From: an uncultured Gemmatimonadota bacterium
GTDB taxonomy: Bacteria > Gemmatimonadota > Gemmatimonadetes > Gemmatimonadales > Gemmatimonadaceae
Assembly (NCBI GenBank): GCA_946479015.1
Contig: CAMLEQ010000156.1
Location: 1-8,081, forward strand
Direction of reading: 5' to 3'
DNA: 8,081 nt
The notes beneath the pieces were generated by a model that made no database searches, was not told the DNA's origin, and saw nothing but the letters and a program-made list of their open reading frames with translations. The position numbers were made by a program, and so were the translations under genes. Positions 1 to 6,519 of the stretch are shown piece after piece (the stretch's first letter is position 1; each line of letters opens with the position of its first letter).

Positions 1-91
1 CTAACCCCCCCCCTCAGCCCTACCGCACCCACCCCCCCCCCCGCGTCCTTTGGTGGTCCAGCCACCAGGTCCTATCCCCTCCTTCGTCTCC
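1..91. other. C-rich leader with two poly-C runs
   Basis: This stretch precedes the preferred start of the hybrid kinase. It holds a C9 run at 5-13 and a C11 run at 32-42 and is almost free of purine-rich sequence. I see no -10/-35 pair and no Shine-Dalgarno sequence. The promoter of the kinase gene may lie before the window. The homopolymers are also sites where sequencing or assembly errors are likely, so the exact start of the kinase reading frame deserves caution. Confidence 0.6.
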
Positions 92-3000
92 GTGATCTCC
101 CCGAATCACCTCCGCTCCACCACCGTCCGGGTCCTCGCCCTCTTCGCCCTGGTCGCGCTCTGCCTGACGATTCCCCTCGCCGGCATCGATGCGCAGCGCC
201 CGCGGATCGAGTTCGAGCGTATGGCGCAGGAGCGCGGACTGTCGAACGGCACGGTCACCGCGATCGTGCAGGACCAGGTGGGGTTCCTCTGGTTCGGGAC
301 GGAGGATGGTCTCGATCGTTACGACGGCTCCGGCTTCACCATCTTCCGGCCGATGCCCGGCGACACGTCGGGGCTCGCCAATGCGTGGGTGACGGGGCTC
401 GCGGTGGGGCACGACGGCACGGTGTGGATCGGGACGCTCCGTGGCGGCGTGCACGGCTACGACCCCCGCACCCGGCGCTTCCGCCGTTACCACCACCGCG
501 CCGGCGACTCGCTCTCGTTGAGCAGCGATCACGTGAGCGCGGTGCACGAAGCGGGGGGTGTACTCTGGGTGGGGACCGCGCACGGGCTCGACCGGCTCGA
601 TCCCGCCAACGGCCACGTGCGCCACTACGCGCCGGCGATCGGCGACACCACCGATCTCTCGAACGACGTGCTCGCGATCGCCGAGGATGGGCACGGGCGA
701 CTCTGGGTGGGGGCGCGCATGGGGCTCTTCGTCTTCGACCCGGCCAGCGGGCGCTTCGAGCGGCTCGGGGTCGTGTCGCGCGAGGAGCCGGTGCACGTCA
801 TCCTGCGCGACCGGCGCGGCGTGATGTGGGTGGGGACGGAGCACGAGCTGGTGGCGGTGGATCCCACCGGGCGCCGGGTGCTGGCGCGGCACGCATCGGC
901 CACGCCGGGGCACCCCTCGCCCCTGATCGGCCGAGTGCTGGCGTTGTTCCAGGGGCCGGATGGGACGCTCTGGGTGGGGAGCGACGATGGGATCTCGGCG
1001 CTCGACCCCGTCACCGGCGCCTTCACGCGCTACACGTACGACCCGAAGGACCCGCGCTCGCTCGGCGGCCGCATCGTGCGGTCGGCGTTCGTGGATCGCG
1101 GCGGGGTGCTCTGGGTGGGGGTCGAGAGCTACGGGTTGAGCAAGTACGCGCCCGCCGTCGTGCACTTCGATCTGATCCGCCACGACCCATCGATGCCCGC
1201 CTCGCTGAGCAACGGCTACGTGCGCGGGATCACGCAGGATCGGCGCGGCGATCTCTGGATCGGCACGCAGTTCGGCGGGCTCGATCGCGTGGACCATCGC
1301 ACCGGACGGATCACGGTGTTCCGGCACCGCCCGGGCGACCCGCGCTCCCTCCCCGGCGACAGCGTGTGGGCGGTGCTCGAGGACCGCAGCGGCGCGTTGT
1401 GGGTGGGGCTGCACGCGCGGGGGCTCGGCACGCTCGACCCGCGCACCGGCGCGTTCGTCCCGTCGCCGCTCGTGCCCCGCGATGCGAGCGTGAACGTGCT
1501 CTACGAGGACCGCGCCGGCGCGCTCCTCGTCGGGCTCCAGGAGGGGGGCATGCTCGAGATCTCCCCCGACCGGCGGCACGTCAGGAGCTACGGCGCGCTC
1601 ACGGGAGAGCACCGCGTGCTCACCAGCGACGACGTCCAGGCGATCCTCGAGGACCGGGAGGGGATGCTCTGGGTGGCGGGCGATCCCGGTCTCACGCGCA
1701 TCGACCGGCGTACCGGACGGGTGACGCACTTTCGCTGGACGCCCGGACGCCCCGGCTCCCTCGGCAGCGACTTCATCACGAACGTCGTGGAGGACCACGA
1801 GGGAACGATCTGGATCGGCACGAAGGGCGGGGGACTCGAGCGTTTCGACCGCGCGACGGGCCGCTTCACCGCGTTCGGCACCGCGGAAGGGCTCCCGCAC
1901 AGCTTCGTCTACGGGATCCTCGAGGATGCGCGCGGCCACCTCTGGTTGAGCACCGACGACGGGATCGCGATGTTCGACCCGCGCACGCACGCCGTCGTGC
2001 GTTACGGCCTCGAGGATGGGCTGCAGGCACGCGAGTTCAACCGCCGCGCCTTCTACCGGAGCCCCGACGGCGTGATGTACTTCGGCGGCATCAACGGCGT
2101 GAACGTGTTCCGCCCCGACGACGTGGGCGCGCCACCGCCGCCGCCACCGGTGGCGATCGTCTCCCTGCGGCCGGCCGGCGGCGCCACGCGCCCGCTCGTG
2201 GGGCGCCCCGCCGATTCGGCGGTGGTGCTGCGCCACCATGAGAGTGCGTTCACCGTCACGTTCACCGCGCTGGACTTCACCGCGCCGGAGAAGACGCGCT
2301 ACGCGTACCGGCTGGAGGGAGTGGACGACGGGTGGATCTCCGCCGGCGGCCGTCGCGAGGCATCGTACGCGAGCGTGCCGCCGGGGCGGTACGTCTTCCG
2401 CGTGGCGGCGGCCAACGCCGCGGGCGTGTGGAACATGCGGGGCGCGGCGATCACGCTGGTGATCGCGAAGCCGTGGTGGGCCACGTGGTGGGCCCGCCTG
2501 CTGGCATCGCTGCTGGTGATCGTGCTCCCGTTCGCGGTGGAGCACGTGCGCCTGCGCGCCAACCGCCGGCGGAGTGCCTGGCTGGAGCGGCGCGTGGAGG
2601 AGCAGACGCGGAGCCTCACCGATGCCCAGGCGCAGCTCCGCGACGCGCTCGAGCGCGAGCGGCGGGCCGCGCGGGAGCTGCTCGAGATCACCGCCGCCGT
2701 GCCCGGGGGCGTGTTCCAGCTGCGCGAGGCGCCCGACGGCACGCGCACCTTTCCGTTCGTGAGCGAGGGGATCCTCCGTCTGTACGATGCGGGCGCCTCG
2801 CCCGGGGGCGGCGCGAGCGAGCCGCCGCGCCACGTCGCCGAGCGGCTGCTCGCCAGCGTGCACCCCGACGACGCCGCCGCCCTGGAGCGCTCGCTGGCCA
2901 GCTCGCGCGACACCCTGGAGTCGTGGCGCACGGAGCTGCGCTGGGCCACCGCCGCCGGCGCCACGCGCTGGCTCTCCGTGCACGCGCACCCGTGGCGCCA

Positions 3001-4258
3001 CGCCGACGGCACCATCGTGTGGACGGGCGTGATGCTGGACGCCACGACCGCCCGCCGCACCGAGGAGGAGCGCGCCGCGCTCGAGGCGAAGATGCTGCAG
3101 GCGCAGAAGGCGGAGAGTCTCGGGATCCTCGCCGGCGGCATCGCGCACGACTTCAACAACCTGCTCGTCGGCATGCTCGCCAACGCCGATCTCCTGCCGT
3201 ACCAGGCCCCGCTCGACGCGGACGCCGCGGAGACGGTCGGCCACATCCGCGCCTCGGCGCTGCGTGCCGCCGAGCTCACGCAGCAGATGCTCGCCTACGC
3301 CGGGAAGGGGCGGCTCGTGATCGAGCGGGTGGACCTGGTGGCGCTGGTGCGCGAGATGCTCGCGCTGCTCCGGAGCGTGGTGCCGCGCACGATCGCCTTC
3401 GAGCTGCAGGCGAGCGCGGTGCGCCCCGTGGTGGAGGCCGACGCCACGCAGCTCCGTCAGGTGATCATGAATCTGGTGACCAACGCCGGCGAGGCCATCG
3501 GCGACCGCGGGGGGCGGGTGGCCGTCCGGATCGGGATCGAGTCGGGGGCGCAGCGCGCCCTCGCGCTCCTCCACGCGGCGCCGGACATGCCGCCGCACGG
3601 CCCGTACGCGCTGCTCGAGGTGGACGACGACGGCTGCGGGATGGACGCGGCGCTGCTCGGGCGCATCTTCGATCCGTTCTACAGCACCAAGTTCACCGGG
3701 CGCGGGCTCGGGTTGGCCGCGCTGCTCGGGATCGTGCGCGCGCACCACGGGGGGCTGACCGTGGCCAGCGCGCCGGGACACGGCGCGCGCTTCCGGATCT
3801 ATCTCCCACTCGCCGCGAGCGTGGAGCCGCGGGAGCAGGGCGGGCAGCGGGAAGCGACGCCCGACGCGGCGGAGACCATTCCGGCGCCCATCGAGCACGG
3901 ATGCGTGCTCGTGGTGGATGACGAGGAGGTGGTGCGCCTCGCGGCCAAGCGCATCCTGCGGAAGCTGGGCTACGACGTGATCGTGGTCGCCGACGGCGCG
4001 GCGGCGCTCGAGGTGATCGACCGCAGGGACGAGGTGGACCTCGTGCTGATGGACGTGACCATGCCCATCATGGACGGGCCGGCCGCGGCGCGCGCGCGGC
4101 GCGCGCGCCGCTCGGGACTCCCCATCGTGTTCATGAGCGGCTACGCCGAGGAGGAGCTCGTGGCGCGCGGGGTGATGGCGGACGCCGACGGCTTCCTCGA
4201 GAAGCCGTTCGTGGTCCCCGAGATGGCCACGGTGCTGCGCGAGGTGCGGGCGCGGTAG
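92..4258 (+). CDS. Hybrid sensor histidine kinase with 14-blade propeller sensor, PAS and receiver
   Basis: Predicted membrane hybrid two-component kinase, 1388 aa from GTG at 92. Order of parts: signal peptide (about 1-36, ending near GIDA-Q); 14 Reg_prop blades (about 39-680) with recurring WxGT-xx-GLxxxDP-xTGxFxxY units; Y_Y_Y domain (about 685-790); membrane helix (about 794-818); coiled coil (about 825-865); PAS-like domain (about 868-990); HisKA with phospho-acceptor His1019 in GGIAHDFNNLL; HATPase with N-box Asn1131, G1 DGCGM (Asp1180) and G2 GRGLGLAA; receiver (about 1269-1388) with Asp1321 and Lys1371. All catalytic residues are present. The periplasmic part resembles the glycan sensors of Bacteroidota HTCS proteins, but no AraC-type DNA-binding domain follows the receiver, so phosphate presumably passes to another protein. 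The ligand is unknown. TTG at 50 or GTG at 53 are alternative starts. None has a visible Shine-Dalgarno; 92 gives the more normal signal-peptide n-region. Confidence 0.93.
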   Translation: MISPNHLRSTTVRVLALFALVALCLTIPLAGIDAQRPRIEFERMAQERGLSNGTVTAIVQDQVGFLWFGTEDGLDRYDGSGFTIFRPMPGDTSGLANAWVTGLAVGHDGTVWIGTLRGGVHGYDPRTRRFRRYHHRAGDSLSLSSDHVSAVHEAGGVLWVGTAHGLDRLDPANGHVRHYAPAIGDTTDLSNDVLAIAEDGHGRLWVGARMGLFVFDPASGRFERLGVVSREEPVHVILRDRRGVMWVGTEHELVAVDPTGRRVLARHASATPGHPSPLIGRVLALFQGPDGTLWVGSDDGISALDPVTGAFTRYTYDPKDPRSLGGRIVRSAFVDRGGVLWVGVESYGLSKYAPAVVHFDLIRHDPSMPASLSNGYVRGITQDRRGDLWIGTQFGGLDRVDHRTGRITVFRHRPGDPRSLPGDSVWAVLEDRSGALWVGLHARGLGTLDPRTGAFVPSPLVPRDASVNVLYEDRAGALLVGLQEGGMLEISPDRRHVRSYGALTGEHRVLTSDDVQAILEDREGMLWVAGDPGLTRIDRRTGRVTHFRWTPGRPGSLGSDFITNVVEDHEGTIWIGTKGGGLERFDRATGRFTAFGTAEGLPHSFVYGILEDARGHLWLSTDDGIAMFDPRTHAVVRYGLEDGLQAREFNRRAFYRSPDGVMYFGGINGVNVFRPDDVGAPPPPPPVAIVSLRPAGGATRPLVGRPADSAVVLRHHESAFTVTFTALDFTAPEKTRYAYRLEGVDDGWISAGGRREASYASVPPGRYVFRVAAANAAGVWNMRGAAITLVIAKPWWATWWARLLASLLVIVLPFAVEHVRLRANRRRSAWLERRVEEQTRSLTDAQAQLRDALERERRAARELLEITAAVPGGVFQLREAPDGTRTFPFVSEGILRLYDAGASPGGGASEPPRHVAERLLASVHPDDAAALERSLASSRDTLESWRTELRWATAAGATRWLSVHAHPWRHADGTIVWTGVMLDATTARRTEEERAALEAKMLQAQKAESLGILAGGIAHDFNNLLVGMLANADLLPYQAPLDADAAETVGHIRASALRAAELTQQMLAYAGKGRLVIERVDLVALVREMLALLRSVVPRTIAFELQASAVRPVVEADATQLRQVIMNLVTNAGEAIGDRGGRVAVRIGIESGAQRALALLHAAPDMPPHGPYALLEVDDDGCGMDAALLGRIFDPFYSTKFTGRGLGLAALLGIVRAHHGGLTVASAPGHGARFRIYLPLAASVEPREQGGQREATPDAAETIPAPIEHGCVLVVDDEEVVRLAAKRILRKLGYDVIVVADGAAALEVIDRRDEVDLVLMDVTMPIMDGPAAARARRARRSGLPIVFMSGYAEEELVARGVMADADGFLEKPFVVPEMATVLREVRAR

Positions 4259-4293
4259 CGCATGGCGACTGACCGCGCGGTTAGGCGCGTGGC

Positions 4294-4311
4294 CGAATCG
4301 CGCCCGATTCG
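4294..4311. repeat. Perfect 7-bp inverted repeat (weak terminator or operator)
   Basis: CGAATCG (4294-4300) and CGATTCG (4305-4311) form a perfect inverted repeat around the 4-base loop CGCC. It lies 36 bp after the kinase stop and 3 bp before the -35 element of the lectin promoter. No T-tract follows, so it is a poor intrinsic terminator. An 18-bp dyad beside a -35 box could equally be a regulator site. The sequence does not decide between these. Confidence 0.45.
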
Positions 4312-4314
4312 TGC

Positions 4315-4342
4315 TTGCCTGGCACGGCCTGACGCGTAGTTT
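4315..4342 (+). promoter_or_regulatory. Putative sigma70-type promoter of the lectin transcript
   Basis: TTGCCT (4315-4320) and TAGTTT (4337-4342) are separated by 16 bp and match the key positions of TTGACA and TATAAT (TTG in the -35; T, A and last T in the -10). The predicted start of transcription is near 4349, upstream of the complete riboswitch aptamer, as required if the switch is to be transcribed. The call is by eye only. Confidence 0.45.
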
Positions 4343-4430
4343 GTGCGGCGGTGCCGCTGGGCCGGGTCGCTCCCGGCCGTCAGGCGCCTCGCAATCGACA
4401 CGTCGGCAGGATCGCTCGCTCCGCAGGAGC

Positions 4431-4522
4431 ATCGCGACAAGGGCACCCCCGTCGAAAGGCGGGTTCGCAAAGCCACGAGGCTACCACTCGCGCGCAGGGG
4501 CGCGGGCCACGCCGGTCGGGCC
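4431..4522 (+). promoter_or_regulatory. Cyclic di-GMP-I (GEMM-I) riboswitch aptamer
   Basis: The hallmarks of the GEMM-I aptamer occur in the right order and spacing. AAGGGCA (4439-4445) is followed by a 6-bp stem, 4448-4453 with 4458-4463, capped by the GNRA tetraloop GAAA (4454-4457). Then comes CGCAAAGCCACGAGG (4466-4480), the most diagnostic segment, including the A (4469) equivalent to intercalating A47 of the V. cholerae Vc2 aptamer. A second helix uses CGCGC (4489-4493) with GCGCG (4500-4504). The closing helix could be CGAC (4435-4438) with GTCG (4515-4518). The base equivalent to Vc2 G20 (4442) is G, which favours c-di-GMP over the cGAMP-type variants that carry A there. Boundaries are approximate. 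It lies directly before the surface lectin gene and is predicted to control its expression; whether c-di-GMP turns it on or off is not visible. Confidence 0.87.
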
Positions 4523-4537
4523 GCCGAACGAACCCTC

Positions 4538-4543
4538 GGAGGA
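4538..4543 (+). promoter_or_regulatory. Shine-Dalgarno sequence of the lectin gene
   Basis: GGAGGA lies 7 nt before GTG at 4551 and is the strongest ribosome-binding site in the window. It decides the start against the nearby ATG codons at 4566 and 4575. CGGAG (4537-4541) can pair with CTCCG at 4419-4423, so the site could be masked in one riboswitch state. Confidence 0.8.
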
Positions 4544-4550
4544 CCCTTCC

Positions 4551-5960
4551 GTGCGCACCCCCCTCATGCGCGCGATGCTCGCGTTGGGCATCGCCTGTAG
4601 CTCCCTCCTCGCGTTCGGCGCCTGCTCCGACAGCGCGCACCCCTCCGCTCCCACCGCCCCCGGCGCCGTCGGCGACCTCGCGCTCGCCGCGGCGGGGAAG
4701 CCGATGCATCTCACCAGCCAGATGGTGGCCACGCAGTGCATCGACGGCGCACAGGCGGGCGCCGGGCAACCCGACACCCTGCAGCTCTGGACGTGCAAGG
4801 GCAACGAGTCGCAGACGTTCACGTGGATGGCTGACGGCACCATCCGCGCGTTCGGCGGCACCATGTGCCTCGACGTGTTCGGCAACCATGGCAGCGACGG
4901 CGATCCGGTCGGCTTGTGGATGTGCCACGGCGGGATCAACCAGCGGTGGACCGCCACCAGCAACGGCGAGATTCGCGGCGTGAACGGGAAATGCGTGGAT
5001 GCGCGCGCCGGGAGCTCGGCCAACGGCACGCGCATCATCCTCTGGACCTGCCACGGCGGCGACAACCAGCGGTGGAACACCGTCGCCGATGACGCGACGT
5101 CGACGAGCGGCGACGGCAGCACACAGCTTCCCCGCCCCTTCCCCGCGTCGAACCCGTGGAATCAGGACATCTCGGCGGCGCCGGTGGATCCCGGCTCGTC
5201 CACGCTGATCGCGAGCTGCGGCGCCGGACGCGTGCTGCACCCCGACTTCGGCACCGTCTGGAACGGCGCGCCGAACGGGATCCCGTACGTCGTGGTGCAC
5301 GGGACGCAGGCGAAGGTCCCAGTGAGCTTCCGCTACGCGAGCGAGAGCGATCCCGGTCCCTACCCCATCCCCGCGGACGCCCCCATCCAGGGTGGGCCGA
5401 ACGCCACCGGCGACCGGCACGTGATCGTCATCGACGCCGACAACTGGAAGGCGTACGAGCTGTTCGGCGCGTACCCGCAGAACGGCGGCGCGAGCTGGAC
5501 CGCGGCGAGCGGCGCGATCTTCGACCTCTCCACCGGCGCGCTCCGTCCCGCCGGATGGACGTCGGCCGATGCGGCGGGGCTGCCGATCTTCCCCGGGCTC
5601 GTGCGCTACGACGAGGCCGTGGTGGCCGGCGCCATCCAGCACGCGCTCCGCATGAGCTGCGACCACACGCGTAACGGGTACATCTACCCGGCGCGGCACG
5701 CGGCGGGCGACGGCACCAGCACGTCGCTCCCGCCGATGGGGATGCGCGTGCGCCTCAAGGCGTCGGTGGACATCTCCCACTTCTCGCACACCAACCAGGT
5801 GATCCTGCGCGCGCTCCAGCACTACGGCGCGTTCGTCGCCGACGAGGGCGTCGGCTTCATGATCTCGGGGGCGCCGGACTCGCGCTGGAACGACAGCGAT
5901 CTGCACGAGCTGCAGCAGATCACGGCGAGCGACTTCGAGGTGGTGAAGATGGGGACGGTC
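4551..5960 (+). CDS. Ricin-type beta-trefoil lectin lipoprotein (3' end not resolved)
   Basis: Starts at GTG with a strong ribosome-binding site; 470 residues carry recognisable sequence. Residues 1-24 are a lipoprotein signal peptide ending LLAFGAC, with Cys25 as the likely lipidated residue. Residues about 50-178 form a ricin B-like beta-trefoil: three units each with a Cys pair (63/82, 106/125, 148/167), the first ending in a degenerate QTF and the other two in NQRW. This fold usually binds galactose-type or other glycans. Residues about 198-470 form a second domain rich in conserved-looking segments (YVVVHG, GDRHVIVID, GLPIFPGLVRYDE, YPARHAAG, PPMGMRVRLKASVDIS, DLHELQQI). I recall similar bacterial proteins without a firm function, and the family seems to end near this point. 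No stop codon follows: the frame runs on through 8081, so 5960 marks the end of recognisable homology, not an observed terminus. Likely surface-exposed or periplasmic and controlled by the upstream riboswitch. Confidence 0.85.
4923..5076 (+). repeat. DNA-level repeat of beta-trefoil subunits (126-bp period)
   Basis: TGCCACGGCGG occurs at 4923-4933 and 5049-5059, and AACCAGCGGTGGA at 4938-4950 and 5064-5076, both offset by 126 bp (42 residues). They encode the CHGG and NQRW parts of the second and third trefoil units. Identity at DNA level over both segments points to recent duplication or gene conversion between units, or to very uniform codon use. Confidence 0.7.
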
Positions 5961-6020
5961 TCCCCCTTTCCTTGTGGCCGTCGGGGGGGGGGGGGGGTTT
6001 CGGGGGCGCCGGCCCCCCGC
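5961..6020. other. Anomalous junction with G15 homopolymer between convergent genes
   Basis: Recognisable lectin sequence stops at about 5960 and the antisense MarR gene ends at 6021. Between them is a run of 15 G (5983-5997), then TTT, then a GC-only hairpin. No TAA, TAG or TGA occurs in any forward frame from 5947 to 6262, so no single-base insertion or deletion here restores a nearby stop for the lectin gene. Assembly join, missing bases, poly-G read artefact or a genuine slippery tract are all possible. Confidence 0.7.
6001..6019. terminator. GC-only hairpin between convergent genes (possible bidirectional terminator)
   Basis: CGGGGG (6001-6006) pairs with CCCCCG (6014-6019) around a 7-base loop; a register with GGGGGC/GCCCCC and a 4-base loop is also possible. 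It begins 1 nt beyond the MarR stop, where a terminator for MarR (and possibly for the lectin gene from the other side) would be expected. No U-tract follows on either strand, so intrinsic termination would be weak, and the neighbouring G15 run makes the local sequence uncertain. Confidence 0.3.
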
Positions 6021-6491
6021 TCAGCGCGCGCCGCTCCGGCGCGCGCCCGGCGCGGTCACGGCGCGGAGGCTCTCGCGCAGACGCGCCACCCGCTCCCCCC
6101 CCAGCCGCTCGGCGAGCGCGTCCTGCGCGTGCTCCCAGAGCGGCACCGCGGCGGCCACCGCCCGGTGTCCCGCCGGCGTCAGCTCCACCAGCCGCACGCG
6201 CGCGTCGTCGCCGGGGCGGATCTCCACGAGCCCCCGCTCCTCGAGGATGGCGAGGTTCCGCGTGAGCGTGGTGCGATCGGTGACCGTGTGGTCGGCCAGC
6301 TCGCCGACGCTCGTGGGACCACGCCCACCCAGGTGGACCAGGAGCGTGAACTGCGTGGCGCGCAGCCCCGAGGGGCGGAGCGCATCGTCGTAGAGCTGCG
6401 TGATCGCGCGCGCCGCCTTGCGGACGTTGAAGCAGGCGCAGGTGGCGGCGATCTCGGCGGCCCTGGCGGGGGAGAGGCGGGACGGCTTCAT
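6021..6491 (-). CDS. MarR-family winged-helix transcriptional regulator
   Basis: 156-aa DNA-binding regulator of normal MarR length. Helix 1 (about 8-38) includes CACFNVRKAARAITQLYD. The winged helix-turn-helix lies at about 58-105, with recognition region ADHTVTDRTTLTRNLAILEERGLV and the typical wing GDDARVRLVELTPAG. The C-terminal helix (about 108-146) would complete the dimer. Such proteins usually repress their own and neighbouring genes and release DNA on binding small phenolics or on oxidation. Cys18 and Cys20 sit in helix 1; Cys20 aligns by eye with the redox-sensing Cys of OhrR, but one of the Tyr residues OhrR uses to stabilise the reduced form appears to be replaced, so a redox role is only a suggestion. 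ATG at 6491 is chosen because a promoter places the transcript start at this codon; the in-frame ATG at 6512 would lie upstream of the -10. It is divergent from the M3 peptidase gene and convergent with the lectin gene. Confidence 0.92.
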   Translation of the reverse strand: MKPSRLSPARAAEIAATCACFNVRKAARAITQLYDDALRPSGLRATQFTLLVHLGGRGPTSVGELADHTVTDRTTLTRNLAILEERGLVEIRPGDDARVRLVELTPAGHRAVAAAVPLWEHAQDALAERLGGERVARLRESLRAVTAPGARRSGAR

Positions 6492-6495
6492 GTTG

Positions 6496-6519
6496 GGAGC
6501 ATATACACCCATTCGCTCC
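6496..6519. promoter_or_regulatory. Dyad overlapping the MarR promoter (candidate autoregulatory operator)
   Basis: GGAGC (6496-6500) and GCTCC (6515-6519) are inverted around 14 bp. The left arm overlaps the -10 and the right arm is next to the -35, so a dimer bound here would block RNA polymerase. MarR proteins commonly repress themselves in this way. The arms are only 5 bp, so chance occurrence in GC-rich DNA remains possible. Confidence 0.4.

Larger units (their letters stand above)
4259..4550 (+). promoter_or_regulatory. Regulatory intergenic region and long 5' leader of the lectin gene
   Basis: This gap of 292 bases separates the kinase stop from the lectin start. It contains, in order, an 18-bp palindrome (4294-4311), a sigma70-like promoter (4315-4342), a small hairpin (4418-4430), a GEMM-I-type aptamer (about 4431-4522) and a Shine-Dalgarno sequence (4538-4543). 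If transcription starts near 4349, the mRNA leader is about 200 nt, a suitable length for a riboswitch with its expression platform. Short open frames here have no coding character. Confidence 0.75.

Noticed and set aside
250..2120. Regularly spaced repeated DNA segments suggesting a tandem or CRISPR-like array
   Set aside because: Spacing and sequence follow the degenerate W-x-G-T propeller blades of the protein; there are no identical repeats with unique spacers.
385..2241. A 618-codon plus-strand frame inside the kinase gene, and a similar one at 2332-3921
   Set aside because: Arg/Ala/Pro-rich out-of-frame translations; the kinase frame carries all domain motifs.
20..4432. A 1470-codon open frame on the minus strand, longer than the kinase gene it opposes
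   Set aside because: It is codon-aligned antisense to the kinase. Its composition is Arg/Ala/His/Pro-rich without recognisable domains, and its apparent repeats mirror the propeller blades. Such frames are expected where third positions are almost always G or C.
4431..4522. A cGAMP-type (GEMM-Ib) version of the riboswitch
   Set aside because: The base at the specificity position (4442) is G, while the known cGAMP-selective variants carry A; promiscuity cannot be excluded without binding data.
4380..5906. A 508-codon minus-strand frame opposite the lectin gene and riboswitch
   Set aside because: Antisense shadow; the plus strand has a strong ribosome-binding site, lipobox and trefoil motifs, while this frame has no domain signal.
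5974..6393. Forward frame of 139 codons starting just before the G15 run
   Set aside because: It encodes poly-Gly then Arg/Ser/Pro-rich sequence that is antisense to the MarR gene; no start signal.
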